A stretch of DNA of 12,669 nucleotides from Bacillota bacterium (GTDB taxonomy: Bacteria; Bacillota; Clostridia; Lachnospirales; Lachnospiraceae), in the NCBI GenBank assembly GCA_023414985.1, contig JAEZLY010000127.1, positions 1 through 12,669 on the forward strand, given 5' to 3'. The position numbers and the translations under genes are program-made. Under the pieces are notes generated by a model, which was not told where the DNA came from, searched no databases, and was given only the letters and a program-made list of their open reading frames with translations. Shown here piece by piece: positions 1 to 7,790 of the stretch (the stretch's first letter is position 1; every line of letters begins with the position of its first letter).

Positions 1-983
1 GAAATAATAATCTCAGAGGAATCTTCCAGTTTTCTGATGATATTTACAATCTTCTGCTGAGCCTCTTCCACATCCTTCAGACGAACAGGTCCCATATATT
101 CCATATCCTCACGGATCATGGATGCAAGACGCTTGGACAGGTTATTAAAGATTACGTTCTGAACCTCTTCATTAGAGCCCTTCAATGCGACAGCAAGCTC
201 GTTGTTATCCACCTCACGAAGTACTCTCTGGATCGACTTATCATCCAGACTCAAGATATCCTCGAATACGAACATCTTCCGTCTGATCTCATCTGCCAGT
301 TCAGGCTCTTCGATCTCCAAGGTCTCCATAATATGCTTCTCTGTACCGCGGTCTACGGTATTTAAGATTTCTACGATGGAATCCACACCACCAACAATGG
401 TATAGTCCTGATTAACCAGGGATGCCAGCTTACGTTCCAATACCTTTTCCACTTCCTTGATGACGTCAGGCGAGGTACGATCCATCTGCGCGATACGCCT
501 CGCAACATCGGCTTGTTTATCCGGTGCAAGTGATGAGATAATCGTTGAGGCTTGTCCCGGAGACAGGTAGGATAAAATCAATGCTATCGTCTGAGGATGC
601 TCATCCTGAATGAAGTTGAGCAGCTGGGAAGCATCCGTCTTTCTGACGAATTCAAACGGTCTGACCTGCAGGGATGCAGTCAGCTTACCGATGACATCCC
701 TTGCCTTATCCGAACCAAGTGCTTTTTCCAAAAGCTCCTTGGCATAGGAAATACCGCCCTCTGCAATATATTGCTGAGCAAGACAGATCTCATAGAACTC
801 ATCCATAACCTGATCCTTGGTAGCAGGCGATATACTGCGAGTATTCGCTATCTCAAGCGTCATGGTCTCTATCTCTTCTTCTTTCAAATGCTTAAATATG
901 CTGGCAGAACGTTCCGGGCCGAGAGAGATCAAAAGAATCGCTGCCTTCTGTATGCCGGTGATTTCACCATTGTTTTTAGCCAT
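1..983 (-). CDS. fliG: Flagellar motor switch protein FliG (3' end cut by window)
   Basis: FliG is the cytoplasmic switch-complex protein that joins the FliF MS ring to FliM/FliN and receives torque from the stator. 327 codons are visible; the family usually has about 335-340 residues, so roughly ten C-terminal residues lie outside the window. The middle domain shows the EHPQ motif at residues 128-131. The C-terminal domain keeps the torque-helix charges known from E. coli FliG: K268 (in ALKG), R285, E292, D293 and R301 (in GPVRL). The ATG start is preceded by a GGAGG ribosome site (complement at 989-993). It follows fliF by 65 bases, and short 7-base inverted arms in that gap (999-1005 and 1032-1038) could form a weak hairpin. 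It is the last visible gene of the flgB-flgC-fliE-fliF-fliG operon. No stop or frameshift is seen. Confidence 0.97.
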   Translation of the reverse strand, partial: MAKNNGEITGIQKAAILLISLGPERSASIFKHLKEEEIETMTLEIANTRSISPATKDQVMDEFYEICLAQQYIAEGGISYAKELLEKALGSDKARDVIGKLTASLQVRPFEFVRKTDASQLLNFIQDEHPQTIALILSYLSPGQASTIISSLAPDKQADVARRIAQMDRTSPDVIKEVEKVLERKLASLVNQDYTIVGGVDSIVEILNTVDRGTEKHIMETLEIEEPELADEIRRKMFVFEDILSLDDKSIQRVLREVDNNELAVALKGSNEEVQNVIFNNLSKRLASMIREDMEYMGPVRLKDVEEAQQKIVNIIRKLEDSSEIII

Positions 984-1048
984 AACAACCTCCATCCCGC
1001 TGAATAAACAGCGCTAATTCAACTGAGTATCATTCAGCCTGCCTCTGT

Positions 1049-2641
1049 TTAGCTCCAATCCTCGTTCAGCCAGTTTCGCAACAGCTGTGCCACTGCCTCC
1101 GGCTTCTCGTCTACAAACTTCTCTATCATTCTTCTGACCTCGGATACCTCATTAAACTCAATATCCTCAATGGATTGATTTTCTTTGGTGGTTGCGAGCA
1201 GCTGCTCTACCGAAAGCTCAGGTTCCAATTCGGTCACTTCAACCGGTCCGATTCCCTTAAATACTACGAAGATCAGAAGACCGACAATCAATACAGCAAG
1301 AACAATCATCAATATATTGGACCAGCTCCAGACTCTGCCTGCAGTTGGAACAAAGACCGGCTGTTCATAAGCAGTAATTGAAATCTTATCCACTGCGATA
1401 CCGGTTGCCATGGATACCATCGTTGCAATGGAAGGATCCACCTGTATAATCTTATTCCCGCCGTTCTGCTGGGCATACTGCGTAAAGGTCGTTCCGCTCA
1501 ATAATCCCTGTTGCTTTAAATCCGCTTCTTTATAGTTCGTTACCTTACGAAGCACGATACTGATGGAGGATTTCTCAGGTACGATCGCTCCGATCTCATA
1601 TTCCGTATTGGTTACCCTTTCATTCGGGAGATAATCGTATTCTTTCGTCTCTACATTACTGTTATTGGAGGCTTGATTCTGAACCTGATAGGTTGTCTCA
1701 TCATTGGAGGTAGTCCCGGGTACCCCACCCGAGCTGTCAGCATTCTGCGCGGTATAGGTATAACTATGCTTATATAAGCCCTGATCCTGTCCTTCTGCTG
1801 GGAGATATTCCGTATAAAGCTGGGTAACCTTGTCCATATTGAAGGTCAGATTCGGCATAATTTCCGCGTCATCATAACCGCTTTTTAAAAGTCCCATATA
1901 AAGATTATTGATAAAGGTATTGCGAAGTCTTTGCTTAAAATCTTCATTCGAGCTTGCATTGCCGGAATACAGATCCTGCTCTCCTCCGAACAGCAGATTC
2001 CCCTCCTGATCAGCAACCTTGATCCGATCCGTTGACTTATTGCCTATGACAGAAGCCACTACCTCTGCAATCGTCTGGGCTGATTCCGGCTTGAAGTCAT
2101 CGTTGACAGTAAGTAGGACGCTTGCAGAAGTTTCTTCTGCCTCCGTCAGGATGGAATCACTACTTTCCGAAGGAATATAATATACTTCGGCATCTTCCAC
2201 ACCTTCCATTGTTTTCAGATAATTACGCAGCTGATTCTGAAGATAGAGATTTAACTTCAAGGTACGGTCACTGTTCGTGGTACTGAGACTATTATTTAGA
2301 AGCTCATCAACGGAAATACCGGTGGATGGCATATCGTTGCTTGCTAAGAGTAATACTGCATCGGAATATCTCTTTGCGTCGACGGATACCGTCAAATCAT
2401 CGCTGCCAAGCTTATAGGCAATGTTCTCACCTTTGAGGATATCAACAATCTGACTGGCTTCCTTGGTTGTCTCCGCAACCTTGAGCGTTGTGTATTCCAC
2501 CCGCTGCATTAAAAAGATCAGCAAGCCAAAAGCGAGGATAACAATACAGAAAACACTGATGATGATTGTTTTCTGCTTGTTGGTATATTTATTCCAAAGA
2601 TCAAGTAATTGTCTTGGTATTTGTTTTAATCTTTCAGCCAT
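1049..2641 (-). CDS. fliF: Flagellar MS-ring protein FliF
   Basis: FliF forms the membrane MS ring on which the export gate, rod and switch are built. The 530 residues are within the usual range (about 530-560). A first transmembrane segment lies at residues 25-45 and a second at about 441-461. Between them is the large extracytoplasmic ring-building region, with a low-complexity Ser/Asn/Thr-rich stretch around residues 300-330 as is common in the beta-collar part. The cytoplasmic tail after residue 462 is acidic and ends in an amphipathic helix with a Trp-rich end (NWLNEDWS), which fits the known FliG-binding tail. The start has a strong AAGGAG site (complement at 2651-2656). It lies between fliE and fliG in the operon. 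Confidence 0.97.
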   Translation of the reverse strand: MAERLKQIPRQLLDLWNKYTNKQKTIIISVFCIVILAFGLLIFLMQRVEYTTLKVAETTKEASQIVDILKGENIAYKLGSDDLTVSVDAKRYSDAVLLLASNDMPSTGISVDELLNNSLSTTNSDRTLKLNLYLQNQLRNYLKTMEGVEDAEVYYIPSESSDSILTEAEETSASVLLTVNDDFKPESAQTIAEVVASVIGNKSTDRIKVADQEGNLLFGGEQDLYSGNASSNEDFKQRLRNTFINNLYMGLLKSGYDDAEIMPNLTFNMDKVTQLYTEYLPAEGQDQGLYKHSYTYTAQNADSSGGVPGTTSNDETTYQVQNQASNNSNVETKEYDYLPNERVTNTEYEIGAIVPEKSSISIVLRKVTNYKEADLKQQGLLSGTTFTQYAQQNGGNKIIQVDPSIATMVSMATGIAVDKISITAYEQPVFVPTAGRVWSWSNILMIVLAVLIVGLLIFVVFKGIGPVEVTELEPELSVEQLLATTKENQSIEDIEFNEVSEVRRMIEKFVDEKPEAVAQLLRNWLNEDWS

Positions 2642-2696
2642 TACCGTTTGCTCCTTAGTCTGGTTTACTCACAGATTATTACTTCTTATTATTCAT

Positions 2697-2735
2697 TGAT
2701 TAAGATGTCAAACGGTGCTTTCGACACCTTAATCA
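2697..2735 (-). other. Intercistronic hairpin between fliE and fliF
   Basis: In the flagellar transcript the arms 2723-2735 and 2697-2709 pair over 13 base pairs (12 Watson-Crick and one G-U) around a 13-base loop. No run of U follows the stem, so it does not look like a normal intrinsic terminator. It may be an mRNA processing or stability element, or attenuate read-through into fliF. The function is inference; the pairing is seen. Confidence 0.55.
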
Positions 2736-2749
2736 TTTGATACATTTAA

Positions 2750-3061
2750 TTAAAACTGCAGGTTCATGATTTCCCGGTATGCATCCATCACAGCATTTCG
2801 TACTGCTACTGTATATTGCAGGGAGAGATTTGCCTTCTGTTGAGCTACCTGAAGATCATGGGTATTATCCGTAAGTCCTAGAGCATAGGAAGTTTCTGCA
2901 TCCTCAGCAGCATTGGTGTAATCATTTGTCTGTTTCACCATGTTTACTGCAGCCTGAAACATGCTTTCAAAGGTTGAATTACCGTTTTCTGAGGGTTTCA
3001 AGACATTGCCGGTCCCCAGCTTGTTTAAATCTGCTATATTACCGATTGAACTGATGTTCAT
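2750..3061 (-). CDS. fliE: Flagellar hook-basal body complex protein FliE
   Basis: FliE is the small export substrate that connects the MS ring to the proximal rod. The 103 residues match the usual length. The C-terminal half, from about residue 55, has the conserved FliE pattern: an acidic ALGLTDNTHDLQ segment, then a helix ending in a VMDAYREIMNLQF tail (the usual form is AYQEIMRMQ). The N-terminal part is short and variable, as in the family. A GGAGG site (complement at 3069-3073) precedes the ATG, and the flgC stop is only 16 bases upstream, so the two are co-translated from one message. The flgB-flgC-fliE order is that of Bacillus and Clostridia. Confidence 0.95.
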   Translation of the reverse strand: MNISSIGNIADLNKLGTGNVLKPSENGNSTFESMFQAAVNMVKQTNDYTNAAEDAETSYALGLTDNTHDLQVAQQKANLSLQYTVAVRNAVMDAYREIMNLQF

Positions 3062-3077
3062 GATTTACCTCCGGTGA

Positions 3078-3515
3078 TTATTTTCCGACTTCAAGACCTT
3101 TCAAGGCCATGTTTTTCGTTGCATTAAACGCAGTAACGTTCGCTTCATAGGATCTGGTAGCACTGATCATGTCTGTCATTTCCTGAACGACGTTAACATT
3201 GGGATAGGTTACATAACCATCCTCATCCGCATCCGGATGGGAGGGGTCATATACCTTCCTCATCTCGGTAGTATCATCCTCTGCAATTTCCGTAACCTTG
3301 ACACCGTTCCCGACTGTGCCTGCGGTTTTCATCAGAACTGTTCCGAAAGGAGAGATATCCTTTTCCGCGAATACTACGGTCTTCCTTCTGTATGTATTGC
3401 CATGCTCGTCCCTGGTGGTATTCACATTCGCTATATTCTGGGAAATGATATCCAGTCTTAATCTTTGAGCAGTCATACCGCTTGCGCTGACATTCATTCC
3501 GTTCATGAACGACAT
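3078..3515 (-). CDS. flgC: Flagellar proximal rod protein FlgC
   Basis: FlgC is a proximal rod subunit exported through the flagellar type III apparatus. The 145 residues are typical. The N-terminal rod/hook motif is present at about residues 10-33 (ASGMTAQRLRLDIISQNIAN), and the C-terminal motif, with PNVNVVQEM followed by SATRSYEANV, ends at a typical KGLEVGK tail. These two helices form the coiled-coil core shared by rod, hook and hook-associated proteins. The chosen ATG has an AGGAGG-type site (complement at 3524-3528); internal Met4 and Met7 lack one. It sits 91 bases after flgB and 16 bases before fliE. Confidence 0.96.
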   Translation of the reverse strand: MSFMNGMNVSASGMTAQRLRLDIISQNIANVNTTRDEHGNTYRRKTVVFAEKDISPFGTVLMKTAGTVGNGVKVTEIAEDDTTEMRKVYDPSHPDADEDGYVTYPNVNVVQEMTDMISATRSYEANVTAFNATKNMALKGLEVGK

Positions 3516-3546
3516 AACTCTTACCTCCTATGAAATTAGCTGAAAC

Positions 3547-3563
3547 AGCTTCTGCCAGAAGCT
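3547..3563 (-). other. Small perfect hairpin between flgB and flgC
   Basis: The arms AGCTTCT and AGAAGCT pair perfectly around a three-base loop, upstream of the flgC ribosome site. A competing AGCT pairing with the neighbouring segment (about 3537-3550) is also possible. No U-run follows, so it is not called a terminator. Its role is unknown. Confidence 0.4.
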
Positions 3564-3606
3564 CCAGCCATTTATGAATTTATATAATTAAATGAATCTT
3601 TCAATT

Positions 3607-3996
3607 TTATTTTGCAGAAAGAACACTCCTGATCCGACTGAATTCCTGAGTCATGGAATCCATCAGTGCATAATAACGAATCTGATTTTCAGCCAGATTA
3701 GCGGATTCAGTATCAATATCTACGTTATTACCATCCAGACGGTAGCTGAGAGAAGCATTGTCTGTATATACCGTAGCGTCCAGCGAATTCATATCCGCAT
3801 TCGCAACCCTGTGATCCAGGGAACCATCCCCTATTAAGGAGTTCATTAAATACGATTCAAATTGAACGTCCTTCCTCTTATAGCCAGGTGTGTCAACATT
3901 CGCGATGTTATTAGAAATTACCTCGTCCCTCTTCCAGCTTGCATCTGCTGCTTTGTCTAAAACGTTAATGTAGTTAAATGCATTCGAGCCGATCAT
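3607..3996 (-). CDS. flgB: Flagellar basal-body rod protein FlgB
   Basis: FlgB is a proximal rod subunit built onto the FliE/MS-ring base. The rod motif is clear near the N-terminus, with NNIANVDTPGYKRKDVQFES starting at about residue 29, and the C-terminal helix contains NQIRYYALMDSM. A longer reading begins at an ATG at 4012-4014. I prefer the ATG at 3994-3996 (129 residues, starting MIGSNAF) because an AAAGGAG site (complement at 4003-4009) sits just upstream of it. That site lies inside the longer reading frame, and Bacillus FlgB also begins close to this point. It is the first gene of the flagellar operon, with its own promoter at 4021-4048. Confidence 0.95.
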   Translation of the reverse strand: MIGSNAFNYINVLDKAADASWKRDEVISNNIANVDTPGYKRKDVQFESYLMNSLIGDGSLDHRVANADMNSLDATVYTDNASLSYRLDGNNVDIDTESANLAENQIRYYALMDSMTQEFSRIRSVLSAK

Positions 3997-4020
3997 ATGC
4001 GCACTCCTTTCCATACAAAT

Positions 4021-4048
4021 ATTATAATAAATATTTAAAAAAACACAA
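4021..4048 (-). promoter_or_regulatory. Candidate sigma-A promoter of the flgB operon
   Basis: On the minus strand, TTGTGT (4043-4048) and a consensus TATAAT (4021-4026) are separated by 16 bases and lie just upstream of the flgB ribosome site. The -35 box is weak but the -10 is perfect. With the terminator after codY, this suggests the flagellar operon starts its own transcript. The region is AT-rich, so chance matches are possible. No sigma-D motif was seen here. Confidence 0.55.
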
Positions 4049-4289
4049 GATATATTTAAAAAACTAGTAGAATAATACTATAACTTGTATAATACTGGAT
4101 TTCACATGAAAACCCTGCTGTCATGCGGGCTCGAGAAATATCGACTGCCGGCGATCTGATAAATACTGGGGTTTCACCCATCAATTCATAATTATTCATA
4201 AGCAGCAATATTACTAAAAAATCACTATCATTGGGATGTTCCTGCAGCAAAAGTCCCACCATAAGATAATTTTGGAAGCTCTGAAACAG
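4049..4289. other. Non-coding gap between the codY terminator and the flgB promoter
   Basis: About 240 bases hold no gene I can support. A minus-strand frame of 97 codons (4056-4349) stays open across it, but it has no ribosome site, runs through the codY terminator and resembles no family I know. A short stem (TGGG/CCCA with a six-base loop, 4168-4181) is visible on either strand. The segment could hold a regulatory region for the flagellar operon, but no named riboswitch motif was found. Confidence 0.4.
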
Positions 4290-4330
4290 AAAAAAGGATT
4301 CATGAGCTATTACCCCCCACAAATCCTTTT
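4290..4330 (-). terminator. Intrinsic terminator of codY
   Basis: Twenty bases after the codY stop, the transcript can form a stem of about 15 base pairs with three G-U pairs and a nine-base loop. Its base is AAAAGGATT pairing with AATCCTTTT. The stem runs into a run of six U (4290-4295 on the complement). Placement, stem and U-run fit a Rho-independent terminator and separate codY from the flagellar genes. Confidence 0.8.
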
Positions 4331-4349
4331 GCATTTCAAATCCATTCAT

Positions 4350-5123
4350 TTATTGATTATTCAAATTCTTCAATTCATCAAAGACCACATCGTTCAAGAC
4401 TCGGATATAAGTTCCTTTCATACCTGACGAACGGGATTCGATGACTCCTGCACTTTCGAATTTACGAAGTGCATTGACAATTACTGATCTGGTGATTCCG
4501 ACACGATCAGCGATCTTGCTGGCTACCAGAATACCTTCATTGCCCTTTAATTCTTCAAATATATGTGTGATTGCTTCGAGCTCTGAAAAAGATAATGTAC
4601 TGATTGCAGATTTTACTATCTGTACCTTCCGGTTCTCTTCCGCATTCTCTTCATTAACGGACCGCATCATCTCCAAGCCCACAACCGTCGTACCGTACTC
4701 GCTTAATATGATATCGTCCAGTGTGTACTGGGGCCCATTCTTATATAAGAACAGCGTACCAAGTCTCTCACCTGCTATATCAATCGGTGTTATGATAGCC
4801 TGGTAAGTATCCACATTATCAAATTCAAATCCAAGCGTTCTTAAATTAACATTTTCCTTAGTCGATAATATGTTCAGGAGTCTTTCGTTTAACAAGCTGT
4901 CTATATGTCTGCCTACGGCATCCTTAATGAGTTCCTTAATCTCATTGATGTCGCTGCGGTTTTTTACTCCTAGCACTTTCCCCTTACGGCTGATTACTAA
5001 AACATTGGATGCAAGTATTTCGCTCAAGACAACACAGATGTCATTAAATACAACCTTATGCGAATTATTATTATGCAGCAGGTTGTTAATCTTTCTTGTT
5101 TTATCTAGTAACTGTACACTCAT
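4350..5123 (-). CDS. codY: Global nutritional regulator CodY (GTP- and branched-chain-amino-acid-sensing)
   Basis: CodY is the low-GC Gram-positive regulator that binds DNA when GTP and isoleucine are plentiful, repressing amino acid synthesis, motility and other stationary-phase genes. The 257 residues compare with 259 in B. subtilis. The N-terminal GAF-type sensor covers about residues 1-155, including a GERLGTLFLY strand and the SEYGTTVVGLEMMR helix. A linker helix leads to the winged helix-turn-helix at about 200-245 (ASKIADRVGITRSVIVNAL), which is almost identical to the B. subtilis DNA-binding motif. A GGAGG site (complement about 5132-5137) supports the start. In B. subtilis codY also lies just before flgB and represses the fla/che operon, so the same link is plausible here. 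No clean CodY box was found at the flgB promoter. Confidence 0.97.
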   Translation of the reverse strand: MSVQLLDKTRKINNLLHNNNSHKVVFNDICVVLSEILASNVLVISRKGKVLGVKNRSDINEIKELIKDAVGRHIDSLLNERLLNILSTKENVNLRTLGFEFDNVDTYQAIITPIDIAGERLGTLFLYKNGPQYTLDDIILSEYGTTVVGLEMMRSVNEENAEENRKVQIVKSAISTLSFSELEAITHIFEELKGNEGILVASKIADRVGITRSVIVNALRKFESAGVIESRSSGMKGTYIRVLNDVVFDELKNLNNQ

Positions 5124-5288
5124 TACTTGGTTCCTCCCAGTTTTTTCTGATCCCCTCTAGGCCTTCCAACATACAAGGTTCCATGCCGTAAGGCAGAACA
5201 AATACGAACTAACGAAGTTATGCACGCATTTACGATCAGTGTAATTGGAAGAAGCTATACAACTAGGAATTATTGCTAATTGTATCAC
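5124..5288 (-). other. Long leader upstream of codY
   Basis: About 165 bases separate the likely codY transcription start from its ATG. Visible structure includes a TGCC/GGCA stem with a four-base loop (5182-5193) and 7-base arms CTTCCAA/TTGGAAG at 5163-5169 and 5245-5251 that enclose it. A 64-codon minus-strand frame (5157-5351) across it lacks a ribosome site and is not accepted as a gene. Known riboswitch or T-box motifs were not recognised. Confidence 0.4.
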
Positions 5289-5295
5289 CTTTTTA

Positions 5296-5324
5296 ATAAT
5301 ATCACATATTATCACCAAAAACAA
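5296..5324 (-). promoter_or_regulatory. Candidate codY promoter
   Basis: On the minus strand TTGTTT (5319-5324) and TATTAT (5296-5301) are spaced by 17 bases. The segment also has three copies of GTGATA within about 35 bases (5283-5315), with a fourth near 5413-5418. The DNA is very AT-rich, and other TATAAT-like boxes lie upstream (for example at about 5404-5411), so this is the best of several candidates. Confidence 0.4.
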
Positions 5325-5422
5325 TAGGCTATTCGCTATTTTGACGCACATTATGACCTAATTTTTAAATATTTTGTCCAATTTTGCGTATTTTCGAAAA
5401 AAATATTATAATTTATCACAAT

Positions 5423-5449
5423 TTGGTTTCCGCTTGACGCGGAAACCAA
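5423..5449 (-). terminator. Perfect 11-base-pair hairpin after topA, probable terminator
   Basis: The arms TTGGTTTCCGC and GCGGAAACCAA pair perfectly around a five-base loop, about 75 bases after the topA stop. The stem is strong, but the transcript continues AUUGUGAUAAAUU rather than with an immediate U-run, so termination may be partial. It could instead be an operator or an mRNA end-protecting stem. Confidence 0.5.
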
Positions 5450-5523
5450 GTCCTGTCTACGCTGTTTTAGCACTTAATTAAACAATTATGTCAAATGAGA
5501 TTCGTACGATAAAAGTTCATTCG

Positions 5524-7581
5524 CTATTTCGCTATATTCACCACATGTCCGCATTTATCATTCTCACAGACAAGCTTATTTCCCTTTTCCAGCAGGATGC
5601 CTCCGCATTTCTCGCAGCGTGTTCCCGACGGTTTCTGCCAGGTCATGAATTCGCAGGTCGGATTATTGACACAGCCATAATATTTTCTGCCCTTTTTTGT
5701 CTTCCTCACAACGATGTCACTTCCGCAGAAGGGGCATTCCACGCCGATTTTTTCCAGATACGGTTTTGTATTTTTACATTCCGGAAAACCGGGACAAGCC
5801 AGGAATTTACCATGGGGGCCGTATTTCACAACCATATTACGTCCGCATTCCTCACAGATCTCCTCAGTCACCTCATCCTCAATCTGGATCTTATCAAGTA
5901 CCAAATGAGCATTATTGACGGCTTCCTCCAAATCCGGATAGAAATTGCTGATAATCGTCTTAAAACTAACAGTGCCATCCTCCACACAGTCCAGAAGGGA
6001 TTCCAAATTTGCTGTAAAGTTGACATCCACGATACTCGAAAATGCTGCCTTCATAATATTGTTCACAGCTTCTCCAAGCTCCGTAACATACAAGTTCTTA
6101 TTTTCCTTCGCCACATAGCGCCTTGAGATAATCGTCGTGATCGTAGGGGAATAGGTACTCGGCCTTCCGATTCCAAGCTCCTCTAACGTCTTAACCAAGG
6201 AAGCCTCGGTATAATGAGCAGGTGGCTGGGTAAAATGCTGACTGGGCTCCAGCTTGATCAGGGAAAGCTTCTGACCCTCTTCAATCGTGTCAAAATTAGC
6301 CCCGGTTTCCTCTTCCTCTTCCTCAGGTGTATAAACACTCATAAAGCCTTCGAAAACTACTTTTGAAGAAGCAGCAGTAAATTTCAAATCATTCGCATCG
6401 ATCTTAATCGTCGTAGTCTCATATTTTGCTGCCTGCATTCTGCTGGCTGCAAAACGTCTCCAAATCAGCTGATACAGTCTGTATTGATCCCGGTTCAGAG
6501 AGTTTTTCAGCTCCTCCGGTGTGTACTCTATATAGGTGGGACGGATTGCTTCGTGGGCGTCCTGAATCTTCTTACCGGTCCGACCCAGATTTTCCTCTAT
6601 TGCTACAAATTCTTCCCCATAATGCTCCTTGATGAACTGCTTGGCAGCCTGATCTGCCTCATCACTGATACGGACGGAATCAGTACGTAGGTAGGTTATC
6701 AGACCGACGGTACCGTGGTTCTTAAGATCCACACCCTCGTATAACTGCTGAGCCAGCTGCATCGTCTTCTGAGTAGAAAAGTTCAATGCCTTAGCGGCTT
6801 CCTGCTGCAGAGTACTGGTCGTAAAAGGCAGCGGCGCCTTACGGATGCGTTCGCTTTTTTTGATCTCATTTACAACAAATTTAGCGTTCTCAAGCTGTCT
6901 GATGATATCATTCATCTCTGCTTCACTGCGGATATCCCGTTTCACACCGTTCAGCTTCGCAACAAGAGGTTTCTTCTTTCCCTTGATGTCAAATTCTGCT
7001 TCCAGGTTCCAGTATTCCTCGGGAACAAAAGCATTGATCTCATCTTCTCTGTCGCAGATGATGCGCAAAGCCACGGATTGAACTCTTCCGGCGCTTAATC
7101 CGCGCTTCACCTTACTCCAAAGCAAAGGACTGATACGGTAACCCACCATACGGTCAAGCATACGCCGCGCCTGCTGGGCATTCACAAGATCCATATCGAT
7201 ATCTCTGGCCTGCTTGATGGAAGATTTTACAGCATTTTTCGTAATTTCATTAAATGTAATTCTGCTGGAATCTTTCTCTTCCAGCTTCAGTGTCTGTGAT
7301 AAATGCCAGGAGATTGCCTCTCCCTCACGGTCAGGGTCAGTTGCAAGATAAACCTTGTCTGCCTTCTTCACTTCCTTACGAAGCTTAGCCAGCAGATCAC
7401 CCTTTCCTCTTATAGTTATATATTTCGGCTCATAATCGTTCTCTATATCGATACCCAACTGGCTCTTCGGCAGGTCCCGGACATGACCGTTGGAGGCCAA
7501 GACTTCATAATTCGCCCCCAAAAACTTTTTGATTGTTTTGGCCTTAGCCGGTGATTCTACGATGACAAGATATCTCGGCAT
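5524..7581 (-). CDS. topA: DNA topoisomerase I (type IA)
   Basis: The enzyme relaxes negative supercoils by cutting one strand through a 5'-phosphotyrosine link. The 685 residues match the Bacillus-type TopA (about 690). The TOPRIM domain is at the N-terminus: the catalytic Glu9 lies in VESPAKA and the metal-binding DPDREGE is at residues 82-88. The active-site Tyr297 lies in TYLRTDS, with Arg299 beside it. Three C-terminal four-cysteine zinc-ribbon modules start at about residue 580, with CEECG/CPGFPEC, CPFCG/CVNNPTC and CEKCG/CENDKC pairs. The ATG start has only a modest GAGGG site. It lies between dprA and codY as in Bacillus, but separated from each by several hundred bases, with its own promoter. 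Confidence 0.98.
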   Translation of the reverse strand: MPRYLVIVESPAKAKTIKKFLGANYEVLASNGHVRDLPKSQLGIDIENDYEPKYITIRGKGDLLAKLRKEVKKADKVYLATDPDREGEAISWHLSQTLKLEEKDSSRITFNEITKNAVKSSIKQARDIDMDLVNAQQARRMLDRMVGYRISPLLWSKVKRGLSAGRVQSVALRIICDREDEINAFVPEEYWNLEAEFDIKGKKKPLVAKLNGVKRDIRSEAEMNDIIRQLENAKFVVNEIKKSERIRKAPLPFTTSTLQQEAAKALNFSTQKTMQLAQQLYEGVDLKNHGTVGLITYLRTDSVRISDEADQAAKQFIKEHYGEEFVAIEENLGRTGKKIQDAHEAIRPTYIEYTPEELKNSLNRDQYRLYQLIWRRFAASRMQAAKYETTTIKIDANDLKFTAASSKVVFEGFMSVYTPEEEEEETGANFDTIEEGQKLSLIKLEPSQHFTQPPAHYTEASLVKTLEELGIGRPSTYSPTITTIISRRYVAKENKNLYVTELGEAVNNIMKAAFSSIVDVNFTANLESLLDCVEDGTVSFKTIISNFYPDLEEAVNNAHLVLDKIQIEDEVTEEICEECGRNMVVKYGPHGKFLACPGFPECKNTKPYLEKIGVECPFCGSDIVVRKTKKGRKYYGCVNNPTCEFMTWQKPSGTRCEKCGGILLEKGNKLVCENDKCGHVVNIAK

Positions 7582-7658
7582 GCTAGTAATTCCCTCATTT
7601 CTTTATTTGCTGTATGGATATCAAAACTTATTTTTTTACTTTGGTTCCAAACAAAAGA

Positions 7659-7687
7659 AGCATATACTATTTTACCGCTATTTTCAA
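7659..7687 (-). promoter_or_regulatory. Candidate sigma-A promoter of topA
   Basis: On the minus strand TTGAAA (7682-7687) and TATGCT (7659-7664) are separated by 17 bases, about 78 bases before the topA ATG. Five of six and four of six bases match consensus. A hairpin with AGGAAC/GTTCCT arms (7739-7755) lies about 50 bases further upstream and might be an operator or part of an upstream transcript end. Confidence 0.6.
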
Positions 7688-7790
7688 GCGATTTATAATT
7701 TTTTTTCATTTCGTCCATAGTTTGTTCATAAATGCTTAAGGAACAATAAGTTCCTAAGAATAGATATTTCCCAGTTATGATCTATATTAT

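Noticed and set aside
597..1007. 136-codon plus-strand frame opposite fliG
   Set aside because: Antisense shadow of the conserved fliG coding sequence.
4049..4289. Possible c-di-GMP riboswitch upstream of the flagellar operon
   Set aside because: The context is attractive, but the conserved GEMM core (GGGACGCAAAGCC-like) is not present on the minus strand.
4056..4349. 97-codon minus-strand reading frame directly after the codY stop
   Set aside because: No ribosome site, runs through the codY terminator stem and the flgB upstream region, and shows no recognisable family.
5157..5351. 64-codon minus-strand frame upstream of codY
   Set aside because: No ribosome site, covers the likely codY leader, and its start lies upstream of the best promoter candidate.
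5488..6126. 212-codon plus-strand frame opposite topA
   Set aside because: It is the antisense of the conserved TopA zinc-ribbon region; no ribosome site and no family resemblance.
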